A stretch of 29,925 bases of DNA from Bacillota bacterium (GTDB taxonomy: Bacteria; Bacillota; Clostridia; Christensenellales; Aristaeellaceae). Positions 7,208-14,756 of the stretch are shown piece after piece (the stretch's first letter is position 1; every line of letters begins with the position of its first letter). The notes under the pieces were generated by a model that made no database searches, was not told where the DNA came from, and saw nothing but the letters and a program-made list of their open reading frames with translations. The position numbers were made by a program, and so were the translations under genes. Where the stretch lies: positions 1 to 29,925 of the forward strand of contig JAEZHK010000138.1 in assembly GCA_023416655.1 (NCBI GenBank), in the 5' to 3' direction.

Positions 7208-9083
7208 GGCCGGACGCCGCGCGCTTTGCGCGCACGCGGGTGAGCACCTTTTCCACCACCTGCGGCACCGACAGCCCGCAGTCGGCCATCTGGCCGGGGG
7301 CGGTGTCCTGCTCGATGAAGCGGTCCGGGATACCCAGGTTGATCACCGTGGTCTCGATGCCCCACTCGGCCAGCTTTTCAAGCACCGCCGAGCCGAACCC
7401 CCCCAGGACCGCGCCGTCCTCCAGCGTGACGAGCAGCGGGTGCCTTTCGGCGGCCTCCCGGAGCATCTTCTCGTCCATGGGCTTGATGAAGCGGGCGTCG
7501 ATCACGCCGCAGCGCACGCCGCGCCCCACCAGCTTGATGGCGGCGTTCAGCGCCGTCTCCACCATGCGCCCGACGGCCAGGATCATCGCGTCCTCGCCCG
7601 CGCTCAGAAGCTCCCACTGACCGACCGCCAGCGGCGCGTTCTCCTGCATGTGGGGGCCCATGTCGTCGGCCTCCTGCGCGTAGCGGATGGCCATGGGGCC
7701 GTCGTGCTCGAGGCTGAGCCGGATCAGACGCTTCAAATCCCGCACGTCCCGGGGCGAGCACACCGTCATGCCCGGCATCGACCGGAGGAACCCGATGTCG
7801 TACGCGCCCTGATGGGTGGCGCCGTCCGCGCCCACAAGCCCCGCCCGGTCGATGAGCAGCGTCACCGGCAGCTTCTGCAGGCAAACATCCATGAGCACCT
7901 GGTCATAGGCGCGCTGCAGGAACGTGGAGTAGATCGCAACGTAGGGGCGCATGCCGCTGACCGCGAGGCCCGCCGCCATCGTGACGGCGTGCTCCTCGGC
8001 GATGCCCACGTCGAAGAAGCGGTCCGGGTGGCGGTCCTTGAAGATCGAAAGCCCGGTGCCGATGGGCATCGCGGCGGTGACGGCCAGAATGCGGATGTCA
8101 CTATCGGCCATCATGGAGAGCTCCGCGGCCATCGCCTGACCGTTTTTCAGGCCCGCCTTTTTGACGAACTGGCCGTTCTCGACGTCAAACGGCTGCACGC
8201 CGTGGAAGACATCCGGCGAATCCTCCGCCGGTTCGTAGCCGCTGCCCTTCCGGGTGACCACGTGCACCAGCACCGGCCGCCCCGCCTGCTTCGCGCGGCG
8301 AAGCACCCGGATCAGACGGCTCAGATCGTGCCCGTCGATAGGGCCCTGGTACTCAAAGCCCAGCGCGTTGAAGAACCTGTCGTCGATGACCAACGATTTG
8401 AGCGAATCCCTGACCCGCTCCATGCCGTGCAGGATGGGCCGACCGACGCGGGGCATTTTATCCAGCCAGCCGCTGACGGCGTGCTTCACCCTGCGGTAGG
8501 GGTTTGACTGGCGCAGCGCGGTCAGATGGCCCGACAGCGCGCCGACGTTTTTGGAGATGGACATCTCGTTGTCGTTCAAAACCACCACCATGGGGGTCTT
8601 GCACTCGCCCGCGTCGTTGAGCGCCTCGTAGCACATGCCGCCGGTCAGCGCGCCGTCCCCCACCACCGCCACCACATGGTGCTTCCCGCCCATCAGGTCC
8701 CGCGCGCGGGCCATGCCCAGCGCGGCGGAGAGGGACGTGGACGCGTGGCCGGTGGTGAAGGCGTCATACGGACTCTCCTCGATTCGGGGAAAGCCCGTGA
8801 TGCCGCCGGCTTTCCGGAGCGTATCAAAGCGCGGCCCACGGCCGGTCAAGAGCTTATGGGCGTAGGCCTGATGCCCCACGTCGAAGACCAGCTTGTCGGC
8901 CGGGCAGTCGTAGACAACGTGCAGCGCAATCGTCAGCTCCACGACGCCCAGGTTGCTGGACAAATGTCCCCCGTTGGACGATACGGTCTCAAGCAGTTTC
9001 TCCCGGATCTCCGCCGCAAGCGCCTCAAGCTCCTTGAGGCTCATGCGCCTCAGCTGTTCCGGCGATAGAATCTCGTCTAGCAT
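7197..9083 (-). CDS. dxs: 1-deoxy-D-xylulose-5-phosphate synthase
   Basis: Condenses pyruvate and glyceraldehyde-3-phosphate to DXP, the thiamine-diphosphate-dependent first step of the MEP isoprenoid pathway. The 628 residues match the usual 620-640. Seen in order: FDVGHQAYAHKLLTGR (67-82), the thiamine-diphosphate/Mg motif VGDGALTGG (141-149) ending in NDNEMSIS (about 170-177), and the transketolase pyrimidine domain with DVGIAEEHAVTMAAGLA, whose Glu is the conserved catalytic residue. DRAGLVGADGATHQG and the C-terminal transketolase domain follow. ATG 9083 has GGGAGA upstream. It overlaps tlyA by 11 bp and follows the DUF212 gene by 19 nt. ispA and ispE for later steps of the same route are elsewhere in this window. 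Confidence 0.98.
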   Translation of the reverse strand: MLDEILSPEQLRRMSLKELEALAAEIREKLLETVSSNGGHLSSNLGVVELTIALHVVYDCPADKLVFDVGHQAYAHKLLTGRGPRFDTLRKAGGITGFPRIEESPYDAFTTGHASTSLSAALGMARARDLMGGKHHVVAVVGDGALTGGMCYEALNDAGECKTPMVVVLNDNEMSISKNVGALSGHLTALRQSNPYRRVKHAVSGWLDKMPRVGRPILHGMERVRDSLKSLVIDDRFFNALGFEYQGPIDGHDLSRLIRVLRRAKQAGRPVLVHVVTRKGSGYEPAEDSPDVFHGVQPFDVENGQFVKKAGLKNGQAMAAELSMMADSDIRILAVTAAMPIGTGLSIFKDRHPDRFFDVGIAEEHAVTMAAGLAVSGMRPYVAIYSTFLQRAYDQVLMDVCLQKLPVTLLIDRAGLVGADGATHQGAYDIGFLRSMPGMTVCSPRDVRDLKRLIRLSLEHDGPMAIRYAQEADDMGPHMQENAPLAVGQWELLSAGEDAMILAVGRMVETALNAAIKLVGRGVRCGVIDARFIKPMDEKMLREAAERHPLLVTLEDGAVLGGFGSAVLEKLAEWGIETTVINLGIPDRFIEQDTAPGQMADCGLSVPQVVEKVLTRVRAKRAASGRAV

Positions 9084-9102
9084 TCCATTTCTCCCGAATC
9101 CG

Positions 9103-9546
9103 TTACATGATGATGACGGCGATCAATACGCCCAGCAGCGCCCCGATCAACACCTCAAAGGGCGAGTGGCCGAGCAGTTCCTTGAGCGTCTCGTGGGTCA
9201 GACCCATGCCGCCCTCGGTCATTTCTTTGACAATTTTGTTGATCAGCGCGGCCTGCTTGCCCGCGGCGCGACGGACACCCGCCGCGTCGGTCATGACGAC
9301 GGAGGCCAGCACGAACACGATCGCAAACTCCGGGCTGTAAAATCCCCTGGACACGCCCACCGCCGTGGCCAGCGCGCACACCACCGCCGAGTGGGAGCTG
9401 GGCATGCCGCCCAGACCGAACATCCTGCCCAGGTCCCAGCGCTTTTCCAGGAAGTAGTAGAACAGCACCTTGAGCGCCTGTGCGATAAACCATGCCGCGA
9501 CGCACGTCATCAGCACACGGTTCGCGATCAGTTCGAAAAAGAGCAT
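9103..9546 (-). CDS. Divergent PAP2 family membrane protein (DUF212, YuiD-like)
   Basis: Small integral membrane protein of the DUF212 branch of acid phosphatase/vanadium haloperoxidase relatives. The 147 residues have about four hydrophobic segments. Characteristic blocks are FGLGGMPSSHSAVV, DAAGVRRAAGKQA and LKELLGHSPFEV near the C-terminus. GMPSSHSA matches motif 2 of PAP2 phosphatases, and the GHSPFEV histidine could serve as motif 3. Between ispA and dxs a role on prenyl or lipid phosphates is attractive, but this is inference; biochemistry for the family is thin. ATG 9546 has only a weak upstream site (GGCAGGG). An A-like relic lies between it and ispA. Confidence 0.9.
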   Translation of the reverse strand: MLFFELIANRVLMTCVAAWFIAQALKVLFYYFLEKRWDLGRMFGLGGMPSSHSAVVCALATAVGVSRGFYSPEFAIVFVLASVVMTDAAGVRRAAGKQAALINKIVKEMTEGGMGLTHETLKELLGHSPFEVLIGALLGVLIAVIIM

Positions 9547-9597
9547 TGTCGCCCTGCCTTTCGTGACAGCCTGTAGTAGAATCCCGCTTTTCTTATC

Positions 9598-9647
9598 ATT
9601 CCCGGCCGTTCGGCTTCCCGCTGCGCGATGAAAAGCCGGTTGGGAAT
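9598..9647 (-). repeat. Recombinant A-type relic (hairpin 1 and hairpin 4 fragments)
   Basis: ATTCCCGGC (9598-9606) pairs with GCCGG..GGGAAT (9635-9647). The interior holds GCGATGAAAAGCC, the left arm of A hairpin 4. It lies 8 nt after the ispA stop (9656-9658), the same position relative to the gene as intact A copies. It looks like an A element deleted between hairpins 1 and 4. Low copy similarity makes this tentative. Confidence 0.4.
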
Positions 9648-9655
9648 CTCAAATG

Positions 9656-10558
9656 CTAAGCTTTTCTGTGCATCATCTCGCACAGAAGGTCCTGAAAGAA
9701 CGCCGCCCGCTCGCCAAACGGCGCGAGCGCGTCCATCGCTTCCTGCTGAAGCTCGATGATCAGCGCGCGGGTGCCGCCGGTGCCGTAGACGCTCACGCAG
9801 GTGAGCTTGCCGGACGCAATGTCCTTGCCGGGGGTCTTGCCGATCGTCCGTTCGTCGCCCTCCACGTCCAGAAGGTCGTCCACCGCCTGGAACATCATGC
9901 CGAAGTTGGACGCGTAGCGCGAAAGCGCCCGAACCTCGTCTTCCGTCGCGCCTGAGAGCGCGCAGGCGGCCCGGAGCGCGCCCCGGAACATCGAGCCGGT
10001 CTTGTGCAGGTGAATGTACTTGAGCATGACCGGTTCCACGTCGATGGCGCCCCGCTCGCAGCTGAGGTCCACGCTCTGTCCGGCGATCATGCCCTGGACG
10101 CCCGCGCCCCGGGCGATCTCCCAGACGGCGCGGGCCCGCTGCGCGACGCGCGCGGGATCCGATAGCGCGTGGGCCAGCATCATTTCGTAGGCCTGGTTGA
10201 GCAGCGCGTCGCCCGCCAGGATCGCGTGCCCCACGCCGAATACCATGTGGTTCGTGGGCCGCCCGCGGCGCAGGCTGTCGTCGTCCATGCCAGGCAGGTC
10301 GTCGTGCACCAGCGAATAGGTATGGATCATCTCGATGGCCGCGGCGTAAGGCAGCGCCTCCGCCCGGTCGCCGCCCAGCATGTCGACCGCCGCCAGCAGC
10401 ATCGCCGGGCGAAGCCGCTTCCCGCCGGCGAGCGCGCTGTAGCGCATCGACTGCCGAAGCAGCGGCGGCACCTCGTGCCCGTCCGCCGACCATGGTTTCT
10501 CCTCCAGCGCGCGCTCGAGCGTCTCGTCCGCGAGCAGAGCGTATTCTTCCAGCATCAT
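9656..10558 (-). CDS. ispA: Polyprenyl (farnesyl/geranylgeranyl) diphosphate synthase
   Basis: Extends dimethylallyl diphosphate with isopentenyl diphosphate to C15 or C20 prenyl diphosphate in the cytoplasm. The 300 residues are typical for IspA. The first aspartate-rich motif is DDLPGMDDD (86-94), followed by RRGRPTNH. The second is DDLLD (227-231). GGKRLRP (45-51) binds the diphosphate. The motif spacing suits the bacterial short-chain class, but C15 versus C20 cannot be decided by eye. ATG 10558 overlaps the xseB stop as ATGA, with GGAGG upstream, so it is translationally coupled to xseB. xseB-ispA-(DUF212)-dxs is the standard Firmicute order. The product feeds undecaprenyl phosphate and quinone synthesis. 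Confidence 0.96.
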   Translation of the reverse strand: MMLEEYALLADETLERALEEKPWSADGHEVPPLLRQSMRYSALAGGKRLRPAMLLAAVDMLGGDRAEALPYAAAIEMIHTYSLVHDDLPGMDDDSLRRGRPTNHMVFGVGHAILAGDALLNQAYEMMLAHALSDPARVAQRARAVWEIARGAGVQGMIAGQSVDLSCERGAIDVEPVMLKYIHLHKTGSMFRGALRAACALSGATEDEVRALSRYASNFGMMFQAVDDLLDVEGDERTIGKTPGKDIASGKLTCVSVYGTGGTRALIIELQQEAMDALAPFGERAAFFQDLLCEMMHRKA

Positions 10559-10776
10559 TGGCCGACCTCCGCCTCGAACGGCGCTTCGCCGCCCTCCGTC
10601 AGGACGCGGATGCGCGCCTCGCCCTCGTCCAACAGCGCCTCCAGCGCCTTTGAAAGCAGAATCCCCTGCTCATAAGTCTTGAAGCACTCGTCCAGCGGCA
10701 GGGAACCCTCTTCGAGGGATTTGACGATTCCCTCGAGGCGGGCCATGTCTTCCTCAAAATTGACTTTGCGGTTCAT
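10555..10776 (-). CDS. xseB: Exodeoxyribonuclease VII small subunit
   Basis: Small helical subunit of exonuclease VII, which degrades single-stranded DNA in both directions with XseA. ATG 10776 gives 73 residues, the family norm, and has GGGAGG 4 nt upstream. The sequence has NFEEDMARLEGIVKSLEEG and LPLDECFKTYEQG, the two antiparallel helices of the XseB fold. Its start overlaps the xseA stop (ATGA) and its stop overlaps the ispA start (ATGA), so all three are tightly coupled. Confidence 0.95.
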   Translation of the reverse strand: MNRKVNFEEDMARLEGIVKSLEEGSLPLDECFKTYEQGILLSKALEALLDEGEARIRVLTEGGEAPFEAEVGQ

Positions 10777-11984
10777 GGAACCTCCCTCCGGCGCACGCGG
10801 GACACCACGGCGTCCAGCGCGCCCTTCCAAAGCGTAATCGTGACGTCCTGACCGGGCGCTACGCCCTCGGCGTCGGTGATGATCTTTCCATCAGATTTGA
10901 CCAGCGCGTACCCGCGGGACAGCACCCCGTCCGGGTTCAGCCCGTGAAGCGCGCGCATCAGCAGTTGGAGCCGCCCCCGCGTCGACACGGTCCTCCGCTC
11001 CAGCGCAAGGTCCATGCGCGCCCTGAGGCGCGTCAGCGCGTCCCGCCTCGGGCGGATGACGAGCGCTTCCGGCGAACGCAGCCCGCGGCCGAGCCTGACA
11101 AGCCTTTCGCGGTTCAGCACGAGCCGGTTGCCCAGCGCCCGGGCCAGCCTGCGCCTGAGGCCCTCCAGGGCGTCCAGAAGCTCCTGCCGCACGGGCGACG
11201 CCATCTCGGCCGCCATCGAAGGTGTCGCCGCCCGGGCGTCCGCCACGAAGTCGGCGATGGTGGTGTCGGTCTCATGGCCGACGCAGGAGATCACGGGAAT
11301 CACCGAACGCGCGATCGCCTGCGCGACAATTTCCTCGTTGAAGGCCCAAAGGTCCTCGATGGACCCGCCGCCCCGCCCGCAAAGGATCACGTCCACGCCG
11401 CCGTGCCGGTTCAGCTTGTCCAGCGCGCGCGCGATGTCGGCGGCCGCGCCTTCGCCCTGCACCTGGCAGGGCGCGATCAGGATATCCACGGCGGAATTCC
11501 GGCGGCGCAGGATTCGGAGCATGTCCCGAAGGGCCGCGCCGGTGGGCGAAGTGACGATGCCGACCCGCGCCGGAAGAAGCGGCAGCGGTTTTTTGAGCGA
11601 GGGGTCGAAAAGCCCTTCCTCCGCCAGCTTCTTTTTGAGCGCCTCAAACTTCAGGTACAGCGCGCCCGCGCCCGAGCGCCACATGTTCTGGCAGTAGACC
11701 TGGTAGGTGCCGCTGGCCGCGTACAGCGACGCGCCGCCCTCGATCAGCACCATCTGCCCGTCGGCGGGTTCAAAGTCCAGCGCCTGCGCGTTCTGCCGGA
11801 ACATCACGCACTGCACACGCGCCGCCTCGTCCTTGATCGAGAAATACAGGTGGCCGCTGTAGTGGCGCTTGAACCCGGTGATCTCGCCCTTGACCCGGAG
11901 TGCGCGCAGAAGCGGATCGCCCGCAAGCAGCTTCCGGGCGTACTCGTTCAGCTCACTGACGGAGAGCGCCGAATCAGCCTGCAT
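10773..11984 (-). CDS. xseA: Exodeoxyribonuclease VII large subunit
   Basis: Catalytic subunit of exonuclease VII, acting in mismatch and damage repair on single-stranded DNA. The 403 residues start with an OB-fold DNA-binding domain (about 5-100; VKGEITGFKRHYSGHLYFSIKD region). The catalytic domain follows with VGIVTSPTGAALRDML (141-156), GRGGGSIEDLWAFNEE (203-218) and VGHETDTTIADFVADARAATP (235-255). The C-terminal region is helical and rich in Arg/Leu. ATG 11984 overlaps the end of folD by 11 bp. Length is slightly short of the 440-450 of some relatives but all motifs are present. Confidence 0.97.
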   Translation of the reverse strand: MQADSALSVSELNEYARKLLAGDPLLRALRVKGEITGFKRHYSGHLYFSIKDEAARVQCVMFRQNAQALDFEPADGQMVLIEGGASLYAASGTYQVYCQNMWRSGAGALYLKFEALKKKLAEEGLFDPSLKKPLPLLPARVGIVTSPTGAALRDMLRILRRRNSAVDILIAPCQVQGEGAAADIARALDKLNRHGGVDVILCGRGGGSIEDLWAFNEEIVAQAIARSVIPVISCVGHETDTTIADFVADARAATPSMAAEMASPVRQELLDALEGLRRRLARALGNRLVLNRERLVRLGRGLRSPEALVIRPRRDALTRLRARMDLALERRTVSTRGRLQLLMRALHGLNPDGVLSRGYALVKSDGKIITDAEGVAPGQDVTITLWKGALDAVVSRVRRREVP

Positions 11985-12825
11985 GACGGGCAGCCGCCTC
12001 GATGGTGTTTTCGAGGAGCATCGCGATCGTCATGGGGCCTACGCCGCCCGGCACCGGGGTGATGCAGCCCGCGATTTCCTTCACATTTTCGTAGTCCACG
12101 TCGCCGGTCAGCTTGCCGTCCGGCAGGCGGTTCATGCCCACGTCGATGACCGCTGCGCCCGGCTTCACCATGTCGGCGGTAATCAGGTTGGGTTTTCCGA
12201 TCGCCACAACCAGCACATCCGCGCGCCGGGTAACTTCGCCCAGATCGCGCGTGCGGGAGTGGCACATCGTGACGGTGGCGTTCTCCCTGAGGAGGAGCAG
12301 CGCCATCGGCTTACCCACCATCACGCTGCGGCCGACCACGACCGCCTCCGCGCCGGAGAGTTTTACGCCCGCGCGGTGCAATAGCTCAATGCAGCCCCGC
12401 GGCGTGCAGGGCAGTGCCGCCGGCGCGCCGCTCATGAGCAGCCCCTGCGTCATTGGATGCAGCCCGTCCACGTCCTTTTCCGCCGCGATGGAGCGGATGA
12501 TCTCGGCCTCGTTCAGGTGTTTGGGCAGCGGCAACTGCACGAGCAGGCCGTGAATGCTGTCGTCGTCATTGATCTTTTGGATTTCGTGGAGCAATTCCTC
12601 CCGCGAGGTCTCGGCGGGCATGCGGATGACGTTTCCGACCATCCCGGTCTCCTTGCAGGCGCGTTCCTTGTTGCGCACGTAGACCAGGGAGCCCGGATCG
12701 TCGCCCACGAGAATCACCGTCAGCGACGGGACGACGCCCTTTTCCTTCAGCCGCGCCACCTTTTCCTTGAGTTCCTCGCGGATCGCGACGGAGATGCCCT
12801 TGCCGTCAATAATACTCCCGCTCAT
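11974..12825 (-). CDS. folD: Bifunctional methylenetetrahydrofolate dehydrogenase / methenyltetrahydrofolate cyclohydrolase
   Basis: Interconverts methylene-, methenyl- and 10-formyl-tetrahydrofolate with NADP, feeding purine and formyl-Met synthesis. ATG 12825 (283 residues) is preferred because AGGAGG sits 7 nt upstream; an ATG at 12831 directly abuts that site. It overlaps the preceding stop as ATGA. Family blocks seen: LVGDDPGSLVYVRNKERACKETG, which carries the catalytic Tyr and Lys, then LLVQLPLPKHLNE, DVDGLHP, VVVGRSVMVGKPMA and TPVPGGVGPMTIAMLLENT. Length is normal (about 280-285). Both activities should be intact since no key residue is missing. Confidence 0.97.
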   Translation of the reverse strand: MSGSIIDGKGISVAIREELKEKVARLKEKGVVPSLTVILVGDDPGSLVYVRNKERACKETGMVGNVIRMPAETSREELLHEIQKINDDDSIHGLLVQLPLPKHLNEAEIIRSIAAEKDVDGLHPMTQGLLMSGAPAALPCTPRGCIELLHRAGVKLSGAEAVVVGRSVMVGKPMALLLLRENATVTMCHSRTRDLGEVTRRADVLVVAIGKPNLITADMVKPGAAVIDVGMNRLPDGKLTGDVDYENVKEIAGCITPVPGGVGPMTIAMLLENTIEAAARHAG

Positions 12826-13760
12826 GCGCATTCCTCCTTAAGCCTCAGCCTGTCGCAGCCGATCAGCGCGACGCCCGCGGCGTTGTCGCCCGAAAGCTCA
12901 GGTCTTGCCCAGTGTATCCGAATGTCCGCTTTGAGCCGCCTCAGGCGCTCCGGCAGAAGCGCGCGGAGCAGCGCCGACGACGCGACGCCCCCGGCCAGCA
13001 GCACGTCCTGAAGGCCCGTCTGGCTGGCCGCCTGCGAGATCAGCCTCGACAGCGTCCGGGCGATCAGCGAATAGACCTCGGCAGCCACGTTTTCCGCCCC
13101 GGCCCCGGCCTGGATCAGCCGCATCAAAGCGGCCTCCGCGCCGGACAGGCTGCAACTCATCCCAGACACGCTGACCGGAAGGGTGCTTCTCGCCTCTCCC
13201 TTGATCGCCAGCGCCTCCAGATACGGTCCCGCCGGAAAGTTTAGGCCCAGCGCGACGCCCACCCGATCCACCAGCTGCCCGGCGCTGATGTCCGCCGTGC
13301 CGCCCAGAAGGTCGATGGAAAGGCCCCCGCCCACCTTCAAAATCTCCGTGGTGCCGCCCGACAGGTGGACGGCCAGAAAATCCGACGGGAGGTCGCATCC
13401 CACCAGCGCCGCGCGCACATGCCCCTGCTGATGCGTGGTCTCAATCAGCGGCACGCGAAGCGCCGAGGCGACCGAACGGGCGACAGAAGCGCCCGCCGTG
13501 AACACCGGCATGTAGGAATCCTCTGCGGGCCGCGGCTTCACGCTGACCGCCACCGCGCTGACCGGCCCTTCCGCGCGCGCCATCAGCGCTTCCATCAGCT
13601 CCGGCAGCCGCTTCACATGCTGGAACAGCGCCTCCGATTGCCGAAGGCCCCGCTCCCCCGCCGGAACGTCCAAGAGGCGTCCCGCTTCGGCGAGGATGTC
13701 CTCCCCGTCCGCCAGCGCCAGGCTCGTCCGGTAGCAGCTGGTGTCCACGCCCAGGACCAT
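12822..13760 (-). CDS. TsaD/Kae1-like (Gcp) paralogue, O-sialoglycoprotein-endopeptidase-type protein
   Basis: ASKHA-fold protein related to TsaD, the enzyme that makes threonylcarbamoyl-adenosine in tRNA, but clearly a divergent paralogue. The 312 residues open with VLGVDTSCYRTSLAL, where TsaD has GIETSCDDT. It keeps the metal-binding histidines as THQQGHVRAAL (HxxxH) and the late aspartate in LSGDNAAGVALIG. It also has the nucleotide loops VHLSGGTTEIL and LLAGGVASS. Such paralogues are often found beside nusB, xseA and folD in clostridia, with no established function known to me. The ATG overlaps the nusB stop by one base and the stop overlaps folD, so it sits in a tightly coupled operon. 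True TsaD is probably encoded elsewhere; that is inference. Confidence 0.85.
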   Translation of the reverse strand: MVLGVDTSCYRTSLALADGEDILAEAGRLLDVPAGERGLRQSEALFQHVKRLPELMEALMARAEGPVSAVAVSVKPRPAEDSYMPVFTAGASVARSVASALRVPLIETTHQQGHVRAALVGCDLPSDFLAVHLSGGTTEILKVGGGLSIDLLGGTADISAGQLVDRVGVALGLNFPAGPYLEALAIKGEARSTLPVSVSGMSCSLSGAEAALMRLIQAGAGAENVAAEVYSLIARTLSRLISQAASQTGLQDVLLAGGVASSALLRALLPERLRRLKADIRIHWARPELSGDNAAGVALIGCDRLRLKEECA

Positions 13761-14155
13761 CAGGCGTTCTCCCGTGCCATGGCGCCCAGTACGCCGTTGA
13801 CGAAGGACGAGGCCTTGTCGGTGGAATACTTTTCGGAGAGCTGCACGGCCTCCTGGATTACCGCGCCGCCGGGCTCCTTGCCCTCAGACAGCTCGTAGGC
13901 CGCGACGCGCAGGATGGCCAGGTCCACCTTCGACAGCCTGTCCAGCTTCCAGCCGTGGGCGAAGCGCTCGATCTTTTCATCGAGCGCCGCCCGGTTGTCC
14001 CGGACGCCCTCAAAGACCGCCTGCATGTATTCGGCCTCGTCCTCGCCGGGCTTGATCTCCAGAAGTTCCCGGCAGGTATCGTCGCCGCCGTCCCCGCCCA
14101 TTTCCCATTCGTAGACCAGTTTCATCGCGGCGGCGCGCGCTTGGGTTCTATTCAT
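13760..14155 (-). CDS. nusB: Transcription antitermination protein NusB
   Basis: Binds boxA RNA with S10 (NusE) to form the rRNA antitermination complex. ATG 14155 (131 residues) is preferred: AAAGGAG lies upstream at reasonable distance, while the GTG at 14164 directly abuts it. The fold is visible as NRTQARAAAMKLVYEWEM at the N-terminus and then LDRLSKVDLAILRVAAYEL and AVQLSEKYSTDKASSFVNGVLG, the two most conserved NusB blocks. It begins the long coupled cluster nusB, tsaD-like, folD, xseA, xseB, ispA. A rho-independent terminator lies directly upstream, so it needs its own promoter, which was not identified with confidence. Confidence 0.96.
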   Translation of the reverse strand: MNRTQARAAAMKLVYEWEMGGDGGDDTCRELLEIKPGEDEAEYMQAVFEGVRDNRAALDEKIERFAHGWKLDRLSKVDLAILRVAAYELSEGKEPGGAVIQEAVQLSEKYSTDKASSFVNGVLGAMARENA

Positions 14156-14189
14156 CAGTCGCACTCCTTTGGTGGATCGGCTTGACCGG

Positions 14190-14222
14190 AAAAAACGCCA
14201 CGATCCATTCCATCGCGGCGTT
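14190..14222 (-). terminator. Rho-independent terminator ending the asp23-amaP-DUF2273 unit
   Basis: On the minus strand AACGCCGCGAT pairs with ATCGTGGCGTT (11 bp, one G-U), with a 7-nt loop, followed by a run that makes six T in total. On the plus strand the arms are 14194-14204 and 14212-14222 and the A-run is 14190-14193. It lies between DUF2273 and nusB and separates the stress-protein unit from the housekeeping cluster. Confidence 0.8.
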
Positions 14223-14251
14223 CAGACAGCCGTCGGACCCCTTCGTCCTCT

Positions 14252-14323
14252 TCAATCCTTCCCGTTGACATACGCGCCGGGAACGCAGTTTCATCCATCA
14301 GTCCGAAGACTGGTGGATGAAAC
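14252..14323 (-). repeat. A-type element, half copy A3 (hairpins 1 and 2 only; DUF2273 3' end)
   Basis: Hairpin 1 is decayed (TTCCCG...CGGGAACG, about 14258-14285). Hairpin 2 is perfect with its own sequence: GTTTCATCCATCAGTC / GACTGGTGGATGAAAC around a CGAA loop (14288-14323), with one G-T pair. Hairpins 3 and 4 are absent. It begins 16 nt after the DUF2273 stop and is followed by a genuine terminator, so the element itself is probably not the main terminator here. Confidence 0.75.
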
Positions 14324-14339
14324 AATTCTTCATGCCCAT

Positions 14340-14537
14340 TCAGTCCCAGGGAAATTTGATGCGCGCCAGGAAATCGTAAAACCCCTGCGGAAGCTGCCTG
14401 GCGCCCGACAGCCACCAGCCGAGGGCCGCAAGCCCCACGATGAGCAGCGCCTTCCAAAAGCCGATGGTCAGGATGAGTACGGCGGTGATCAATCCCCCGA
14501 TGCCGCCGAGCAGGCCTTTGATCGTCTCCCTGTTCAT
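14340..14537 (-). CDS. Small membrane protein of the DUF2273 family
   Basis: A 65-residue protein starting MNRETIKGLLGG with two hydrophobic stretches (about GGIGGLITAVLILTIG and ALLIVGLAALGWWLSG) and a charged tail ending IKFPWD. ATG 14537 has AGGAGGG 6 nt upstream; the longer frame to 14576 runs into the spacer. DUF2273 genes accompany asp23 and amaP in many Firmicutes and are thought to help anchor Asp23 at the membrane; a direct role has not been shown to my knowledge. Repeat A4 separates it from amaP and half-copy A3 follows it. Confidence 0.85.
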   Translation of the reverse strand: MNRETIKGLLGGIGGLITAVLILTIGFWKALLIVGLAALGWWLSGARQLPQGFYDFLARIKFPWD

Positions 14538-14589
14538 CCTTCGCCCTCCTGTAGATTTGCCCCGGTTCGTACCCAATTAAGGCTCACAT

Positions 14590-14751
14590 CGTTCCCGGCG
14601 ACCTGTGCACCGGGAATCGGTTTCCATAACCAGTGCGCACACTGGTGGAGGAAACAATTCCTTCAGTCAGGGAGCCGTCCGAAATCCCGCAGGATTTCAG
14701 GCTCACGCAAACTTCTTCCTACGCGATGAAAAACCTCGGGTTTTTCATCGC
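14590..14751 (-). repeat. A-type four-hairpin element, copy A4 (amaP 3' end)
   Basis: Hairpin 1 is CGTTCCCGG / CCGGGAATCG (14590-14619, slightly imperfect). Hairpin 2 is GTTTCC...ACCAGTG / CACTGGT...GGAAAC (14620-14655). Hairpin 3 is GAGCC / GGCTC enclosing GAAATCC / GGATTTC (14672-14704). Hairpin 4 is a perfect 13-bp stem GCGATGAAAAACC / GGTTTTTCATCGC with a 3-nt loop (14723-14751). It ends 5 nt from the amaP stop (14757-14759). Confidence 0.85.
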
Positions 14752-14756
14752 CATGT

